DNA of 64,000 nt from Cryobacterium sp. SO1 (GCF_004210215.2 NZ_CP067394.1:1736001-1800000); one strand, 5' to 3'. Positions 43,307 through 56,938 are shown, counted from the first letter of the stretch. The notes: a model not told the origin generated them from the sequence alone. Made by a program: numbers and translations.

Positions 43307-44719
43307 GTGATCAAGCCAGACCTGACCCTGATAGTTCCCGAAGACCTCGGCACTGTGCACTTCGTGGGTATCGGCGGCTCGGGGATGAGCGGTATCGCCC
43401 GTCTGTTCCTCGCCGCCGGCCACACCGTGACCGGCTCCGACTCGCGCGACTCCGACAACGTGCAGGCCCTACGCGCGCTGGGGGCGACCATCACTATCGG
43501 CCACGACGCGGCCAACGTGGGCGACGCCGACAGTCTGGTCGTCACCGGCGCCCTCTGGCAGGACAACCCCGAATACGTGCTCGCCACCGAACGCGGTCTG
43601 CCGGTGCTGCACAGGTCCCAGGCCCTCGCCTGGCTGATCCGCTCGCACCGGCTCGTCTCAGTGGCCGGTGCGCACGGCAAGACCACCTCCACGGGCATGA
43701 TCGTCACCGGGCTCCTCGGCCTCGGCCAGGACCCCAGCTTCGTCAACGGCGGCGTGATCGAATCCCTCGGCGTCAGCGCCGGCAGCGGAGCCGACGATCT
43801 CTTCGTGGTTGAGGCCGACGAGTCCGACGGCTCCTTCCTGCTCTACAACACCGGTATCGCGCTGATCACCAACGTCGACCCGGACCACCTCGACCACTAC
43901 GGCTCGCTCGAGGCCTTCGAGGCGGCATTCGTCGAATTCGCGCAGAACGCCGACGAATTCGTGGTGGTCTCCTCCGACGACCCCGGAGCTGTCCACGTCA
44001 CCGAACGGCTCTCCGACAAGCGCATCATCACCTTCGGCGAAGCAGAAGGTGCCACAGCCCGGGTGCACTCCATCGGCACCGCAGGCCCCGTGAGCTTCAC
44101 CGTGAACTGGGACGGGGTCGACTACTCGGCCACCCTGCGCATCCCCGGCCGGCACAATGCGATCAATGCCGCCGGCGCCTTCGCCGTGCTCGTGGGCCTG
44201 GGCTTCGACCCGGCCTCCTCCCTCGAGGCGATCGCGGCGTTCGGCGGAACCGAGCGCCGGTTCGAATTGCACGGCACCGTGCGCGGCGTGAGCGTCTACG
44301 ACGACTACGCCCACCACCCCACCGAAGTGGCGGCAGCGCTCTCCGCCGCCCGCACAGTGGTCGGCTCAGGCCGGATCATCGCCGTGCACCAGCCGCACCT
44401 CTACAGCCGCACCCGGCTGTTCGCTCAGGAATTCGCTGACACCCTGGAGAAGTACGCCGACGAGACCATCGTGCTCGCGGTCTACGGAGCCCGCGAAGAC
44501 CCCGAACCCGGGGTGACCGGTGCGCTGGTCTCCGAGCGTTTCCAGGACCCGACCCACGTCGCCTACATCCCCGAATGGCAGGATGCCGCTGACTACCTCG
44601 GCACCATAGCCAGGGACGGCGACTTCGTCGTGACGCTCGGCTGTGGAGACGTTTACCGCATCGTGCCGCAGCTGCTCGAATCCCTCGCCGAAGAGTCCTC
44701 GGCGAGGACGCGCGGATGA
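43307..44719 (+). CDS. murC: UDP-MurNAc:L-alanine ligase MurC
   Basis: First amino-acid ligase of the peptidoglycan stem. The 470-residue protein has N-terminal [18 protein letters not shown] loop GAHGKTTST (121-129), EADESDGSF and [12 protein letters not shown], and the catalytic histidines in [10 protein letters not shown]. Length is normal. The GTG start at 43307 follows CAGAAAGACG. No murB or ddl lies next to it, as is common in this group. ftsQ starts 23 bp later. Confidence 0.95.
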   Translation: MIKPDLTLIVPEDLGTVHFVGIGGSGMSGIARLFLAAGHTVTGSDSRDSDNVQALRALGATITIGHDAANVGDADSLVVTGALWQDNPEYVLATERGLPVLHRSQALAWLIRSHRLVSVAGAHGKTTSTGMIVTGLLGLGQDPSFVNGGVIESLGVSAGSGADDLFVVEADESDGSFLLYNTGIALITNVDPDHLDHYGSLEAFEAAFVEFAQNADEFVVVSSDDPGAVHVTERLSDKRIITFGEAEGATARVHSIGTAGPVSFTVNWDGVDYSATLRIPGRHNAINAAGAFAVLVGLGFDPASSLEAIAAFGGTERRFELHGTVRGVSVYDDYAHHPTEVAAALSAARTVVGSGRIIAVHQPHLYSRTRLFAQEFADTLEKYADETIVLAVYGAREDPEPGVTGALVSERFQDPTHVAYIPEWQDAADYLGTIARDGDFVVTLGCGDVYRIVPQLLESLAEESSARTRG

Positions 44720-44741
44720 CGGACCTCCCCGGCGTTCGGGC

Positions 44742-45938
44742 ATGAAACGTCCCGCAGGGCCCCCGGCGCCTTCGGCGGCAGCACAGCCCTCCGGGCCGCC
44801 GCCGCCCGCACCGGCGCCGCGCCAGAAACCCGTGCGCGGTTCAAACCGGCTTGCAGCGGCAAACGCTTCCGCCCGCACGGCCGCGCCCTCCCGTGCCGAG
44901 CCTGAGGCCGTGACCGAGCCGATAGTGCTGCCGACCGCCGCCGGCACCTCTGCCTCCGCCCCCGCAGCAGGAGACCGGCCACAGGCCCGGAAGGCGACGA
45001 AGACCCCACAGCAGACCACGCCCACGAATGCCCCGCCGACGAATGCCACGCCGACGAATGCCCCGCCGACGAATGCCCCGAACACGAAGGCCCGGAAACC
45101 GAGGGCCCGAAAAACCACGGCCCGGCAGTCAGATGCCCAGGAGACGGCGGAGGCGCCGGACGCTCCGCTGACCGCGCGTGCGGCTCGCGGTCGGCTGCGC
45201 GCCGCGCGGCGCGCCCGCAAGCAGTACGAACGCAGCGAGGTGCGACGCTTCACGTCCAGGTCCCGGCATCGCCGCAACCTGTGGATCGCCGCGGCCGGTG
45301 CAGTAGTCGCCCTCGTGGCCTTCGTCCTCGTCGGCGTCTTCTCGCCGCTGATGGCGTTGCGCACGATCGAGATCACCGGCACCAACCGGATCCCTGCGGC
45401 CGACGTGGCCCAGGCCCTCGACGGACAATTGGGCACCCCGTTGCCCTTGCTGGACCTGACCGAGGTGAAGAAACAGCTCAGCGAATTCAGCCTGATTCGG
45501 AGTTATGTCACCGAGAGCAGGCCCCCGGACACCCTCGTAGTGCGCATCGTCGAACGCGAACCCGTTGGCGCGATAACCTCCACCGCCGGCTTCGACCTTG
45601 TCGACGCCGCCGGTGTGGTCATCCAGAGCGGGCCAGACCGCCCGGAGGGCTATCCTCGGATCGACTCCGCCGGCGGCGCCAGCGGTGCAGGCTTCCAGGC
45701 CGCCATCGCCGTCGTTGGGGCGTTGCCGGAAGGCATCCGCGGCCAGCTGGACACCGTCACCGCCGCCACCAAGGACGACGTCGCGCTCACCCTGGGCGGG
45801 GGAGCCCGCGTGGTCTGGGGCAACGCGGAACGAAGCGAGTACAAGGCCGTCGTGCTGGCCGCGTTGCTCGTGAGCCACCCCGTCGGAAGCGTGACCGAAT
45901 ACGATGTCTCCTCGCCGGACAGCGCCGTCGTTCGCTGA
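44742..45938 (+). CDS. ftsQ: Cell division protein FtsQ
   Basis: Bitopic divisome scaffold. It has 398 residues: a very long disordered cytoplasmic arm (1-175), one membrane helix (about 180-201), a POTRA domain beginning LRTIEITGTNRIPAADVAQAL and ending near VRIVEREPVGAI, and a beta domain. The arm contains a 15-bp DNA repeat (PTNAP/PTNAT units, 45021-45095). ATG 44742 is the first start that keeps the murC gene intact; no clear ribosome site is seen. ftsZ follows after a 140-bp gap with palindromes. Confidence 0.9.
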   Translation: MKRPAGPPAPSAAAQPSGPPPPAPAPRQKPVRGSNRLAAANASARTAAPSRAEPEAVTEPIVLPTAAGTSASAPAAGDRPQARKATKTPQQTTPTNAPPTNATPTNAPPTNAPNTKARKPRARKTTARQSDAQETAEAPDAPLTARAARGRLRAARRARKQYERSEVRRFTSRSRHRRNLWIAAAGAVVALVAFVLVGVFSPLMALRTIEITGTNRIPAADVAQALDGQLGTPLPLLDLTEVKKQLSEFSLIRSYVTESRPPDTLVVRIVEREPVGAITSTAGFDLVDAAGVVIQSGPDRPEGYPRIDSAGGASGAGFQAAIAVVGALPEGIRGQLDTVTAATKDDVALTLGGGARVVWGNAERSEYKAVVLAALLVSHPVGSVTEYDVSSPDSAVVR

Positions 45939-45996
45939 GATCCGACTGGGTATTTCCGACACGCGGGCGCGCCTCCCCAAGGCGCTCCCGGTGGCA

Positions 45997-46014
45997 CCTA
46001 ACTTCGAGTTTAGG
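45997..46014. promoter_or_regulatory. Imperfect palindrome upstream of ftsZ
   Basis: CCTAACTTCGAGTTTAGG, with arms CCTAA/TTAGG and a central CG. It sits 65 bp before the ftsZ start. A regulator such as the FtsR-like protein of this window is a possible ligand; this is inference. Confidence 0.45.
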
Positions 46015-46040
46015 AATTGCATACTCAGCATAACTTTAAG

Positions 46041-46053
46041 CCTCGACTAGAGG
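46041..46053. promoter_or_regulatory. Second inverted repeat upstream of ftsZ
   Basis: CCTC-GACTA-GAGG, followed by the GGAGG ribosome site (46068-46072) and the ftsZ GTG. The sequence AACTTTAAG precedes it. It could form a hairpin in the leader or bind a protein. Confidence 0.35.
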
Positions 46054-46078
46054 TTTAGGGTTCCACCGGAGGCCGGAC

Positions 46079-47266
46079 GTGTCAACTAATCAGAACTACC
46101 TAGCAGTCATCAAGGTTGTTGGAATTGGCGGCGGCGGCGTGAACGCCGTCAACCGCATGATCGAGCTCGGCCTCCGAGGGGTCGAATTCATCGCCATCAA
46201 TACGGATGCCCAGGCACTCCTGATGAGCGATGCAGACGTCAAGCTCGACGTCGGCCGCGACCTCACCCGAGGTCTCGGCGCCGGAGCAGACCCCGAGGTC
46301 GGCCGTCGTGCCGCCGAGGACCACGCCGAGGAAATCGAAGAGGCGCTGGCCGGAGCCGACATGGTCTTCGTCACCGCAGGCGAGGGTGGTGGAACCGGCA
46401 CCGGCGGGGCTCCCGTCGTGGCCAGGATCGCCAAGTCCATCGGCGCCCTGACCATCGGTGTTGTCACCAAGCCGTTCGGCTTCGAGGGCAAGCGTCGCCA
46501 GGCCCAGGCCGAGACAGGGGTCGCCTCGCTCAAGAACGAGGTCGACACCCTCATCGTTGTGCCGAACGACCGCCTGCTGGAGATCAGTGATCGTGGTATC
46601 AGCATGCTCGAGGCGTTCGCCACCGCAGACCAGGTGCTCCTCGCCGGTGTGCAGGGCATCACCGACCTGATCACCACCCCCGGCCTGATCAACCTCGACT
46701 TCGCCGACGTCAAGTCGGTCATGCAGGGCGCCGGTTCCGCCCTGATGGGCATCGGTTCCTCCCGGGGAGCTGACCGTGCCATCAAGGCCGCCGAACTCGC
46801 CGTGGCGTCCCCGCTGCTCGAAGCGTCCATCGACGGCGCCCACGGTGTGCTGCTCTCGATCCAAGGTGGCTCCAACCTCGGCATCTTCGAGATCAACGAC
46901 GCGGCCCGCCTGGTGCAGGAAGCCGTTCACCCCGAAGCCAACATCATCTTCGGTGCCGTCATCGACGACACCCTGGGTGACGAGGTGCGCGTCACCGTCA
47001 TCGCCGCAGGATTCGACGGCGGTGAGCCCGGCGCCAAGGTGGCCGAGGTTCGTCGCTCCGACCTCGTCGCCGCCGGTGTGGCCGCCGGGGTCTCCGGTGG
47101 AGCCACGGGCGCCATCGCAGGCGCCGCAGCCGCATCCGACAGTTCCCCGATCGCCGAGCCCACCGGTTCGGTCTGGTCGAGCGACCCCGCGGCAAGCACT
47201 CCGGTAGCCGACCCGGCCTTCGAGGACGATTCGGACGACCTGGACATCCCCGATTTCCTGAAGTAA
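46079..47266 (+). CDS. ftsZ: Tubulin-like division protein FtsZ
   Basis: GTPase forming the Z ring at the division site. The 395-residue protein has [10 protein letters not shown], the GTP motif GGGTGTGG (103-110) and the T7 loop [11 protein letters not shown]. After an alanine- and glycine-rich linker it ends [10 protein letters not shown], the acidic tail that binds FtsW and SepF in actinobacteria. GTG start with GGAGG upstream. Its last base is shared with the yggS ATG (TAATG). Confidence 0.97.
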   Translation: MSTNQNYLAVIKVVGIGGGGVNAVNRMIELGLRGVEFIAINTDAQALLMSDADVKLDVGRDLTRGLGAGADPEVGRRAAEDHAEEIEEALAGADMVFVTAGEGGGTGTGGAPVVARIAKSIGALTIGVVTKPFGFEGKRRQAQAETGVASLKNEVDTLIVVPNDRLLEISDRGISMLEAFATADQVLLAGVQGITDLITTPGLINLDFADVKSVMQGAGSALMGIGSSRGADRAIKAAELAVASPLLEASIDGAHGVLLSIQGGSNLGIFEINDAARLVQEAVHPEANIIFGAVIDDTLGDEVRVTVIAAGFDGGEPGAKVAEVRRSDLVAAGVAAGVSGGATGAIAGAAAASDSSPIAEPTGSVWSSDPAASTPVADPAFEDDSDDLDIPDFLK

Positions 47267-48027
47267 TGACCGATCCGGATCTCTCGCAACGGCTGGCGGA
47301 CGTGCGCGGCGGCATCGCCGACGCCGCACGGCTCGCCGGCCGGTCGGTGGACGACATCACCACAGTGGTGGTGACAAAATTCCAGCCGATCGAGCTGGTG
47401 CGTGAGCTCCTCGAGCTCGGCGTGCGCGACTTCGGTGAGAGCCGGCACCAGGAGGCGCAGGCCAAGGCCACAGATCTGGCCGGATCCGGCATCCGATGGC
47501 ATTTCGTCGGCCAGGTGCAGGGCAAGAAGGCCCGGCAGATTCGTTCGTACGCCTCGGTCATCCACTCCGTGGACCGGGCCTCGCTTGTGACCGGCCTGGC
47601 CAGTTCGGCGCTGGATGGCTCGGTGCCGGATGGGTCGGTGCCGGATAATTCAGTGCCGGATGGTTCGGTGCCGGAAATTTCAGCGCTGGACTGTTTCGTG
47701 CAGGTAAACCTCACCGAGGACCCGGCCAGGGGTGGGGTGTCGATTCCCGACCTCGCGCCGCTGGTGGAACGCGTCCTCGCGGCCCCGGGTCTCCGGCTGC
47801 TCGGGCTGATGGCTGTCGCACCGCTCGGCGCGGATCCGAAGCGCTCATTCGCCCTGGTCAGCGAGCTGGGGTCCCAAATGCGCGCCATTGCCCCCGACGC
47901 CCATTATCTGTCGATGGGCATGTCCCAGGACTACGCGGCCGCCATCGCCGAAGGCGCGACACACCTGCGAATTGGCACCGCAATCACCGGGAATCGCCCG
48001 GCAGCGGTTAATCTGAAAACGTCGTAA
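47266..48027 (+). CDS. PLP-binding protein YggS/PROSC family
   Basis: Keeps pyridoxal phosphate levels in balance and has no known enzyme activity. The alanine-racemase-like barrel of 253 residues has PLP lysine K38 in VVVTKFQP, then [36 protein letters not shown] and RIGTAITG. Between strands near residues 116-145 there is an insert of six 15-bp units (DGSVP, 47610-47699), which is not part of the family. It replaces the pgeF-yggS pair seen in many relatives, since no pgeF is present. Confidence 0.92.
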   Translation: MTDPDLSQRLADVRGGIADAARLAGRSVDDITTVVVTKFQPIELVRELLELGVRDFGESRHQEAQAKATDLAGSGIRWHFVGQVQGKKARQIRSYASVIHSVDRASLVTGLASSALDGSVPDGSVPDNSVPDGSVPEISALDCFVQVNLTEDPARGGVSIPDLAPLVERVLAAPGLRLLGLMAVAPLGADPKRSFALVSELGSQMRAIAPDAHYLSMGMSQDYAAAIAEGATHLRIGTAITGNRPAAVNLKTS

Positions 48028-48046
48028 TACCAACACGGAGGTCGAG

Positions 48047-48553
48047 ATGTCCAACCCGCTCAAGAAAACCATGGTCTACCTGGGTCTGGCAGACGAAGAG
48101 CTGGAATATGAGGCGCCCGCAGCGGCTCCCGTCTCCACTCTCCCCACCCAGTCAGCCCATGCCGCGTCGTCCCACGCCACCCCGGCGAACGGATCGCACA
48201 CGTCTGGCCGCGCACCGGTCACGCCGTTGCACAAGACCTCCACCCCCAAGAATGTTGTCGTGTCTGAAATGAACGAGATCCTCACCGTCCACCCGCGTCA
48301 GTACCGCGACGCCCAGGTGATCGCCGAGTCCTTCCGTGAGGGCATCCCGGTCATCATCAACCTGTCCCAGATGAGTGATGCAGACGCTCGCCGTCTCATC
48401 GACTTCGCCAGCGGCCTGTCCCAGGGCCTCTACGGCAAGATCGAGCGCGTCACGGCCAAGGTGTTCCTGCTGTCGCCGTCGCACGTCGTGATCTCCGGCG
48501 ACAACGCCGCTGAGGAGGGGGACACCGATTCCTCCTTCTTCGCCCAGTCCTAA
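48047..48553 (+). CDS. sepF: Cell division protein SepF
   Basis: Membrane anchor and partner of FtsZ in bacteria without FtsA. The 168-residue protein begins with an amphipathic start [14 protein letters not shown], has a variable linker, and ends in the SepF core with [29 protein letters not shown] and [21 protein letters not shown]. The ATG follows GGAGG closely. It lies 19 bp after yggS and 6 bp before yggT. Confidence 0.95.
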   Translation: MSNPLKKTMVYLGLADEELEYEAPAAAPVSTLPTQSAHAASSHATPANGSHTSGRAPVTPLHKTSTPKNVVVSEMNEILTVHPRQYRDAQVIAESFREGIPVIINLSQMSDADARRLIDFASGLSQGLYGKIERVTAKVFLLSPSHVVISGDNAAEEGDTDSSFFAQS

Positions 48554-48559
48554 CCCGAC

Positions 48560-48856
48560 GTGTCCGTAGTCAACCTGGTCCTCGGGATCGCCTACTACTG
48601 CCTGCTTCTCTACTTCTTCGTGATGTGGGGTCGATTCATCGTCGACCTCGTGCGGGGGATCAACAGGTCATGGCGACCGCACGGGTTCGTCCTCGTGCTC
48701 ATCGAAGTCGTCTACACGCTCACCGACCCACCGATCAACTTCTTTCGTCGCATCTTCCCGCCGCTCCGCGTCGGCCCGATCGCGTTCGACTTCGGCTGGA
48801 GCCTGACGATGCTCTGCTGCATCATCGGCATGTGGATTACGGCGATTCGGTTCTGA
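48560..48856 (+). CDS. YggT-family membrane protein
   Basis: 98 residues with two membrane segments (about 6-28 and 76-95) and the conserved loop TDPPINFFRRIFPPLRVG between them. The role is not established; it is regularly found between sepF and divIVA and may help shape or division. GTG start at 48560, 6 bp after the sepF stop. The following 148-bp gap carries the promoter region for divIVA. Confidence 0.9.
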   Translation: MSVVNLVLGIAYYCLLLYFFVMWGRFIVDLVRGINRSWRPHGFVLVLIEVVYTLTDPPINFFRRIFPPLRVGPIAFDFGWSLTMLCCIIGMWITAIRF

Positions 48857-49004
48857 CCCGCAGCCTCATCAGGGCCTCGGCATGTATTCTTGATCGATGA
48901 CGGCCAACCGGCCCGGTACAACACCGCGGGCCAGTTGGTCGCACGCACGTGTTCGCTCAATCGTTTATACAACTGTTCGCAATTAAGTTTTGAGGTGGAA
49001 AGCC

Positions 49005-49688
49005 ATGGCGCTAACTCCGGAAGATGTAGTCAACAAGAGGTTCCAGTCGACCAAGTTCCGCGAGGGATATGACCAGGACGAGGTTGACGACTTCCTCGAC
49101 GAGGTCGTTGTCGAGCTGCGACGCCTGACCCAGGAGAACGAGGAGCTCAAGGCTCGTCTCTCCGGTGGCGAGGGCGCGGCTGCCGGTGCTGCTGGGGCCA
49201 GTGCGGCTCCTGCCAAGGTCGCGGAGCCCGTCAACACTCCCGAGCCCGTCGCTGAGCCCGTCGCCGTTGTGCCCGAGCCCGTTGCCGCAGCGCCCGTCGC
49301 CGCAGCCCCGGCCGCCGAGCCGCTCGACGAGACCGCCGGCACGACCAACCTGCTGCAGCTGGCTCGCCGCCTGCACGAGGAGCACGTCAAGGAAGGCGCC
49401 GAGAAGCGCGACGCCCTGATCGCCGAGGGCCACGCCACGGCAGCCCGCGTGATCGCGGAGTCCGAAGCCAAGCAGCGCGCTCAGATCAACATTCTCGACA
49501 AGGAGCGTTCGGTCCTCGAGAACAAGATCGAGGAACTGCGCACGTTCGAGCGCGAGTACCGCCAGAAGCTGAAGAGCTACATCGAGGGTCAGCTTCGCGA
49601 CCTCGACTCCGCGTCGCCCGTCGGCGCCGGTGCGGGCAAGGACTCGGGCAACTCGCCGAAGGCGAGCTTCCAGGGCTTTGGCGCGTAA
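49005..49688 (+). CDS. divIVA: DivIVA/Wag31 polar growth protein
   Basis: Coiled-coil protein that gathers at cell poles and recruits wall-growth enzymes. It has 227 residues: the membrane-binding head MALTPEDVVNKRFQSTKFREGYDQDEVDDFLDEV, a proline/alanine/valine-rich linker (about 55-110), and a long coiled coil (about 120-200). The ATG at 49005 follows GAGGTGG; an upstream frame from 48990 adds residues not in the family. Its end overlaps the lspA start. In mycobacteria Wag31 is phosphorylated by PknA/PknB-type kinases. Confidence 0.94.
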   Translation: MALTPEDVVNKRFQSTKFREGYDQDEVDDFLDEVVVELRRLTQENEELKARLSGGEGAAAGAAGASAAPAKVAEPVNTPEPVAEPVAVVPEPVAAAPVAAAPAAEPLDETAGTTNLLQLARRLHEEHVKEGAEKRDALIAEGHATAARVIAESEAKQRAQINILDKERSVLENKIEELRTFEREYRQKLKSYIEGQLRDLDSASPVGAGAGKDSGNSPKASFQGFGA

Positions 49689-50271
49689 CAACCCGACGAA
49701 GGTCAGTTACCGCGCCCTGCTCGTCCTGGCCCTTGTGGCCGTGGCCGGGTATGCGCTCGATCAGATCAGCAAGGCCCTCGTCGTCTCTACGATGACCGAG
49801 GGCGAGACCGCCCGGGTTCTGGGTGACGTGCTTCAACTGCACTTCATCCGGAACCCCGGCGCGGCATTCTCCTTCGCCACCGGCCTCACCTGGGTGTTCT
49901 CACTCATAGCGGCCGGTGTCGTCGTGTTCGTCGTGTGGTTCGCCCCGCGCATCCGCTCAAGCCCCTGGGCGATCGTTTTCGGTCTCCTGCTCGGCGGCGT
50001 GCTCGGCAACCTGACCGACCGACTGTTCCGCGAGCCAAGCTTCGGCCTCGGACACGTCGTCGACTTCATCTACACCCCCTGGATGATGCCGGCCATCTAC
50101 AACATTGCAGACTCCTGCATCGTAGTGAGCATGCTTCTGTTCATGTTCCTCACGCTGCGCGGTATCGGCCTCGATGGCCGTCGCACCACGGCACCTGCAC
50201 GGGATGCCCCCGAGCCCGCCGCTGGGATCGACGTCGCTGACGGCCCCGCTCCTCTCGTCACCCCCAACTGA
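49678..50271 (+). CDS. lspA: Lipoprotein signal peptidase LspA
   Basis: Aspartyl protease of the inner membrane that cuts prolipoprotein signal peptides. The 197-residue protein has four membrane helices, with [29 protein letters not shown] (catalytic D114) and [21 protein letters not shown] (catalytic D145). The start is a TTG at 49678, with AGGG upstream, overlapping the end of divIVA; a GTG at 49630 would add 16 arginine-rich residues. The C-terminal tail is longer than usual. Confidence 0.92.
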   Translation: MARNNPTKVSYRALLVLALVAVAGYALDQISKALVVSTMTEGETARVLGDVLQLHFIRNPGAAFSFATGLTWVFSLIAAGVVVFVVWFAPRIRSSPWAIVFGLLLGGVLGNLTDRLFREPSFGLGHVVDFIYTPWMMPAIYNIADSCIVVSMLLFMFLTLRGIGLDGRRTTAPARDAPEPAAGIDVADGPAPLVTPN

Positions 50272-50279
50272 ACGGCAAC

Positions 50280-51200
50280 ATGGAAAACCGAGCCCTTCCC
50301 CTGCCCGACGGCCTGGACGGTGTCCGCGTCGACGCGGGCATCGCCAAGCTGTTCGGCTTTTCGCGCAGCTTCGCAGCCGAGATCGCCGAGTCCGACGGCG
50401 TCACCCAGGACGGCGTTGTCGTCGGCAAATCGGACAAGCTGCGCGCTGGGGCCTGGCTCGACGTGAGCTGGGCGCCGAAGCAGGACCTCGTGATCGTGCC
50501 CATCGCGGTACCCGACCTCACCATCGTGCATGATGATGACGACATCGTCGTGGTGAACAAGCCCTCCGGCGTCGCCGCCCACCCCAGCGTCGGCTGGACC
50601 GGTCCGACGGTACTCGGCGCCCTCGCCGCCGCCGGCTACCGAATCGCCACTTCCGGGGCCTCTGAGCGCGCGGGCATCGTGCACCGCCTCGACGTGGGCA
50701 CCAGCGGCCTGATGGTCGTCGCGAAGTCCGAGAACGCCTACACGTACCTCAAGCGGGCATTCCACGACCGGGAGGTCGACAAGATCTACCACGCCGTCGT
50801 GCAGGGCCACCCAGACCCGTCCAGTGGCACCATCGACGCACCGATCGGACGCCACCCGCGCTCTGACTGGAAGTTCGCCGTGATCGCAGGAGGCAAGGAC
50901 TCCGTCACGCATTACGAGACGCTCGAAGCATTCCCGTCGGCGTCACTCCTCGAGGTTCACCTCGAAACCGGCCGAACCCACCAGATCCGGGTTCACATGG
51001 CCGCCCAGCGGCATCCGTGCGTGGGTGACGCCATGTACGGCGCCGATGCAAAGATCACCGCCCGGCTGGGACTGACCCGCCAATGGCTGGTCGCCAAGCA
51101 GCTCTCGTTCGAGCACCCATCCAGCCGCGAGTGGGTCACCTTCAACGCCGAGTACCCGGACGACCTGGCCAACGCCCTGCGCATCCTGCGTGGCGATTAG
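50280..51200 (+). CDS. RluD-family 23S rRNA pseudouridine synthase
   Basis: Converts uridines to pseudouridine in 23S rRNA. The 306-residue protein has an N-terminal S4-like RNA-binding region (about 15-70) and a catalytic domain with the active aspartate in [12 protein letters not shown], then [11 protein letters not shown] and the C-terminal YGADAKI. It belongs to the RluC/RluD branch; the exact position modified is inferred. It follows lspA by 8 bp, a common pairing. The stop sits in the first of three 18-bp repeat units. Confidence 0.94.
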   Translation: MENRALPLPDGLDGVRVDAGIAKLFGFSRSFAAEIAESDGVTQDGVVVGKSDKLRAGAWLDVSWAPKQDLVIVPIAVPDLTIVHDDDDIVVVNKPSGVAAHPSVGWTGPTVLGALAAAGYRIATSGASERAGIVHRLDVGTSGLMVVAKSENAYTYLKRAFHDREVDKIYHAVVQGHPDPSSGTIDAPIGRHPRSDWKFAVIAGGKDSVTHYETLEAFPSASLLEVHLETGRTHQIRVHMAAQRHPCVGDAMYGADAKITARLGLTRQWLVAKQLSFEHPSSREWVTFNAEYPDDLANALRILRGD

Positions 51201-51248
51201 GCCGCGTTGATCGATGAGGCCGCGTTGATCGATTGGGCCGCGTTGATC
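51195..51248 (+). repeat. Three 18-bp repeats including the rluD stop
   Basis: Units GATTAGGCCGCGTTGATC, GATGAGGCCGCGTTGATC and GATTGGGCCGCGTTGATC follow one another. The first contains the stop TAG (51198-51200); the others have TGA or TGG-type variants at that place. Confidence 0.88.
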
Positions 51249-51335
51249 AGAGCAGGGTCGCCTCCTGGCGCTTAGGCTGGAATACCAGCACCCCTCCTTC
51301 TTCATCAGACAAACCCCAGAGCAGCTGGAGCAGTA

Positions 51336-54844
<3,509 letters not shown>

Positions 54845-54857
<13 letters not shown>

Positions 54858-54914
54858 GCTGCCTCATCGGGTCTGCCTCATCGGGTCTGCCCCACCGAGT
54901 CCGCCCCGCTGGGT
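54845..54914 (+). repeat. 14-bp repeats including the dnaE stop
   Basis: Five consecutive 14-bp units: CTGCCTCACCTAGG, CTGCCTCATCGGGT (twice), CTGCCCCACCGAGT and CCGCCCCGCTGGGT. The first overlaps the last DnaE codons and carries its stop TAG (54855-54857). Later copies drift. Confidence 0.85.
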
Positions 54915-54991
54915 CACCGGCCTCGGTCGACCGTGTCGTCTTGTGCTCAGCCCGTCGCAGTGGACATCGTGAGCCGACGGGTCGGGGCGGG

Positions 54992-56812
54992 TCAGAACGG
55001 CGGGTTGTCGGGGACCGGTGGTGTGGGTGTCCGGGTTGGCCGGTGCCGGGGAGGCATCAGGTAGCTATCCTCCGGGGGTCGTTTCCGGGTTTTCGGGCCC
55101 ACGACCGGTGGTTGGGGTCGGGGTGGTCCCATGGGGTTGGCGGGGTCGGTGCGGTAGCTGCGTTTGCCTGGGGAGGTCCAGAGCAGGATCCCGCCGGGTT
55201 GTTGAGTGACGCGCCAGTGGGTGAGGTGTTTGAGTCGGTGGTGGGGTTCGCAGAGATGGGCGAGGTTGTCGCAGTCGGTCGTGCCGCCGTCGGCCCAGTC
55301 GTGGGTGTGGTCGATGTCGCTGGTGACCGCGGGCCGGGAGCAGCCGGGGAATCGGCAGGTTTCGTCGCGCACCCTCAGCCACTTCTTCATGGCTGTGGTG
55401 TTCTTGTGTTGGGTTTTGCCCAGGGAGAGCACGACTCCGGTTTCGGGGTGGGTGAGTAGTCGGGTGAAGCTGGGGGCGTGTCCGGCGATCTGTCGGGCCA
55501 TCTCGGGGGAGATGGGGCCGTAGCCTTCGAGGGTGGCGGGTTCCTCGTCCAGGCCGAGCAGGGTGAGCACGGGCACGGTGATCATGACCGTGCCGCGGAT
55601 CCCGGCGCCCATCCCGTCGGGGGTGATGCCGTCCAGCAGGAGGGCCCGGGTGATGTCGGCGCGGAGTTGATCGAGGGTGCGTTTCGTCTCCTCCTCGTCA
55701 GCTGCCGCATCTGCCGTCGCGCCGGTCCCCGCGTTCGCCGCCGTGCCGTTCCCTGCGCTCGCGTCCGCCGCCGCGTTCACGTCGGCGCCAGCGTCGGCGC
55801 CGGCTTTCCCGGCCGCGTCGCCGGCCCGGGTGGGGTCGCCGAGTTTATTCAGTTTCACGGCCATGGTGTTGATCCGGGTGTAGGCGGCTTTGGTGTCGTG
55901 GGCGGTGCCGTACCAGTGCAACCAGCCCATCCCGTCCGGGGCTGCCTCCCACCGGGTGCGCCTCTCGGCCAGGGCGTTGGTGGTGCGGGTCACGATGGAC
56001 TCCGGGTGCAACCGCTCCCGGAGTCGGCGGGCCCTGTCCGTGAACCGGGCCACCGGGAGTCGTTTCGCGTCCGGCAGGACCTTGTCCTCGAAGGCTTCCT
56101 GGTCGTCGATGGGCAGGGTGCGCATCTGGTCGATGAGCACGGTGGCGTGCCGGTAGCTGATCTCGCCGTTGGAGAGGGCGTGGAAGGTTGCCGGGGCCGA
56201 CAGCAGCCAGAGTGACTGCTCCATCAGGTGTTCCACCGTGCGTTCGGCCATCCGCAGCAGGCAGGCGGTCTCACTCACGATCGTGCGCCGGGCCACGTCC
56301 CGGTCCTCCCACCGGCCATAGAAGGCCGCGCGGGCCTGATCCTCGGTCATGCTGGCCGCGTTCACGTCGGCCAACCGGATGCTCTCCGGGTTGCCGTGCA
56401 GCCGGGAGGACACCTGCGGGTCCTCGCTCCAGCTCTGCAGCTCGACGAGGAACTCGGCCTGCCGGGCCTGAGCGTGGGCGATGGCCCGGGCCTCGGCCGC
56501 GATCAGCTCGGTGCGGCGAGCCAGCTCCGAACAGACCCGCTCATCCAAGGTCGGATTGGGGACATAAGCCTCACGCCCTGCCGGTTCGGGCCCCGCCGGT
56601 GCGGGCCCCGCCGGTGCGGGCCCCGCCGGTGTAGGCCCGGCCGCGGTGGACTCGAGTCCGGCCGGCTCGAGTGCCGGTTCAGCTGCGGGGGACTCCGCCG
56701 ACCCAGCTTGCGTCGGGTCGGCGGGGGCGGGGGTGTTGCCAGGTGGAGCGGACCCCGGAGAGTAGTGGTCATCATCCGGAGCGGGCGGTAGTGCCTGGTC
56801 GGGGTTACTCAT
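54992..56812 (-). CDS. DUF222 / HNH endonuclease-domain protein
   Basis: 606 residues. A long DUF222 domain occupies the first two thirds, and an HNH nuclease follows at about 480-525 with CRFPGCSRPAVTSDIDHTHDW and CDNLAHLCEPHHRLKH, containing both zinc-type cysteine pairs and the catalytic histidines. Such genes are common and multi-copy in actinobacteria and their role is unclear; some belong to mobile or 13E12-type repeats. The proline-rich N-terminus has a 15-bp repeat of PAGPA units (56576-56635). No mobile-element ends were found. Confidence 0.88.
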   Translation of the reverse strand: MSNPDQALPPAPDDDHYSPGSAPPGNTPAPADPTQAGSAESPAAEPALEPAGLESTAAGPTPAGPAPAGPAPAGPEPAGREAYVPNPTLDERVCSELARRTELIAAEARAIAHAQARQAEFLVELQSWSEDPQVSSRLHGNPESIRLADVNAASMTEDQARAAFYGRWEDRDVARRTIVSETACLLRMAERTVEHLMEQSLWLLSAPATFHALSNGEISYRHATVLIDQMRTLPIDDQEAFEDKVLPDAKRLPVARFTDRARRLRERLHPESIVTRTTNALAERRTRWEAAPDGMGWLHWYGTAHDTKAAYTRINTMAVKLNKLGDPTRAGDAAGKAGADAGADVNAAADASAGNGTAANAGTGATADAAADEEETKRTLDQLRADITRALLLDGITPDGMGAGIRGTVMITVPVLTLLGLDEEPATLEGYGPISPEMARQIAGHAPSFTRLLTHPETGVVLSLGKTQHKNTTAMKKWLRVRDETCRFPGCSRPAVTSDIDHTHDWADGGTTDCDNLAHLCEPHHRLKHLTHWRVTQQPGGILLWTSPGKRSYRTDPANPMGPPRPQPPVVGPKTRKRPPEDSYLMPPRHRPTRTPTPPVPDNPPF

Positions 56813-56877
56813 AATGAGATCGTCTCACCTACCACCGACACTGCCCCCGCACGCCCCCACACCCCACCCGACCCATC

Positions 56878-56938
56878 CGCGAACCGTGAGAAAAGCACCC
56901 AAAATCGCGAAAGTGCGGTGCTTAACTCACGGTTCGCG
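56878..56938. terminator. Long interrupted hairpin before the HNH gene
   Basis: CGCGAACCGTGAG pairs with CTCACGGTTCGCG over 13 bp, then a 7-bp inner stem (AAGCACC/GGTGCTT) after a 2x2 mismatch. It lies behind the membrane-protein gene and ahead of the HNH gene, so it may end the first transcript. It resembles the hairpin at 13143-13203. Confidence 0.6.

Noticed and set aside
48857..49004. tRNA or small RNA gene in the gap before divIVA
   Set aside because: No cloverleaf or strong hairpin with a T tract was found; it is best read as a promoter region.
54992..56812. Mobile element carrying the HNH gene
   Set aside because: No terminal inverted repeats, target duplications or transposase are visible; the protein is simply a common actinobacterial type.
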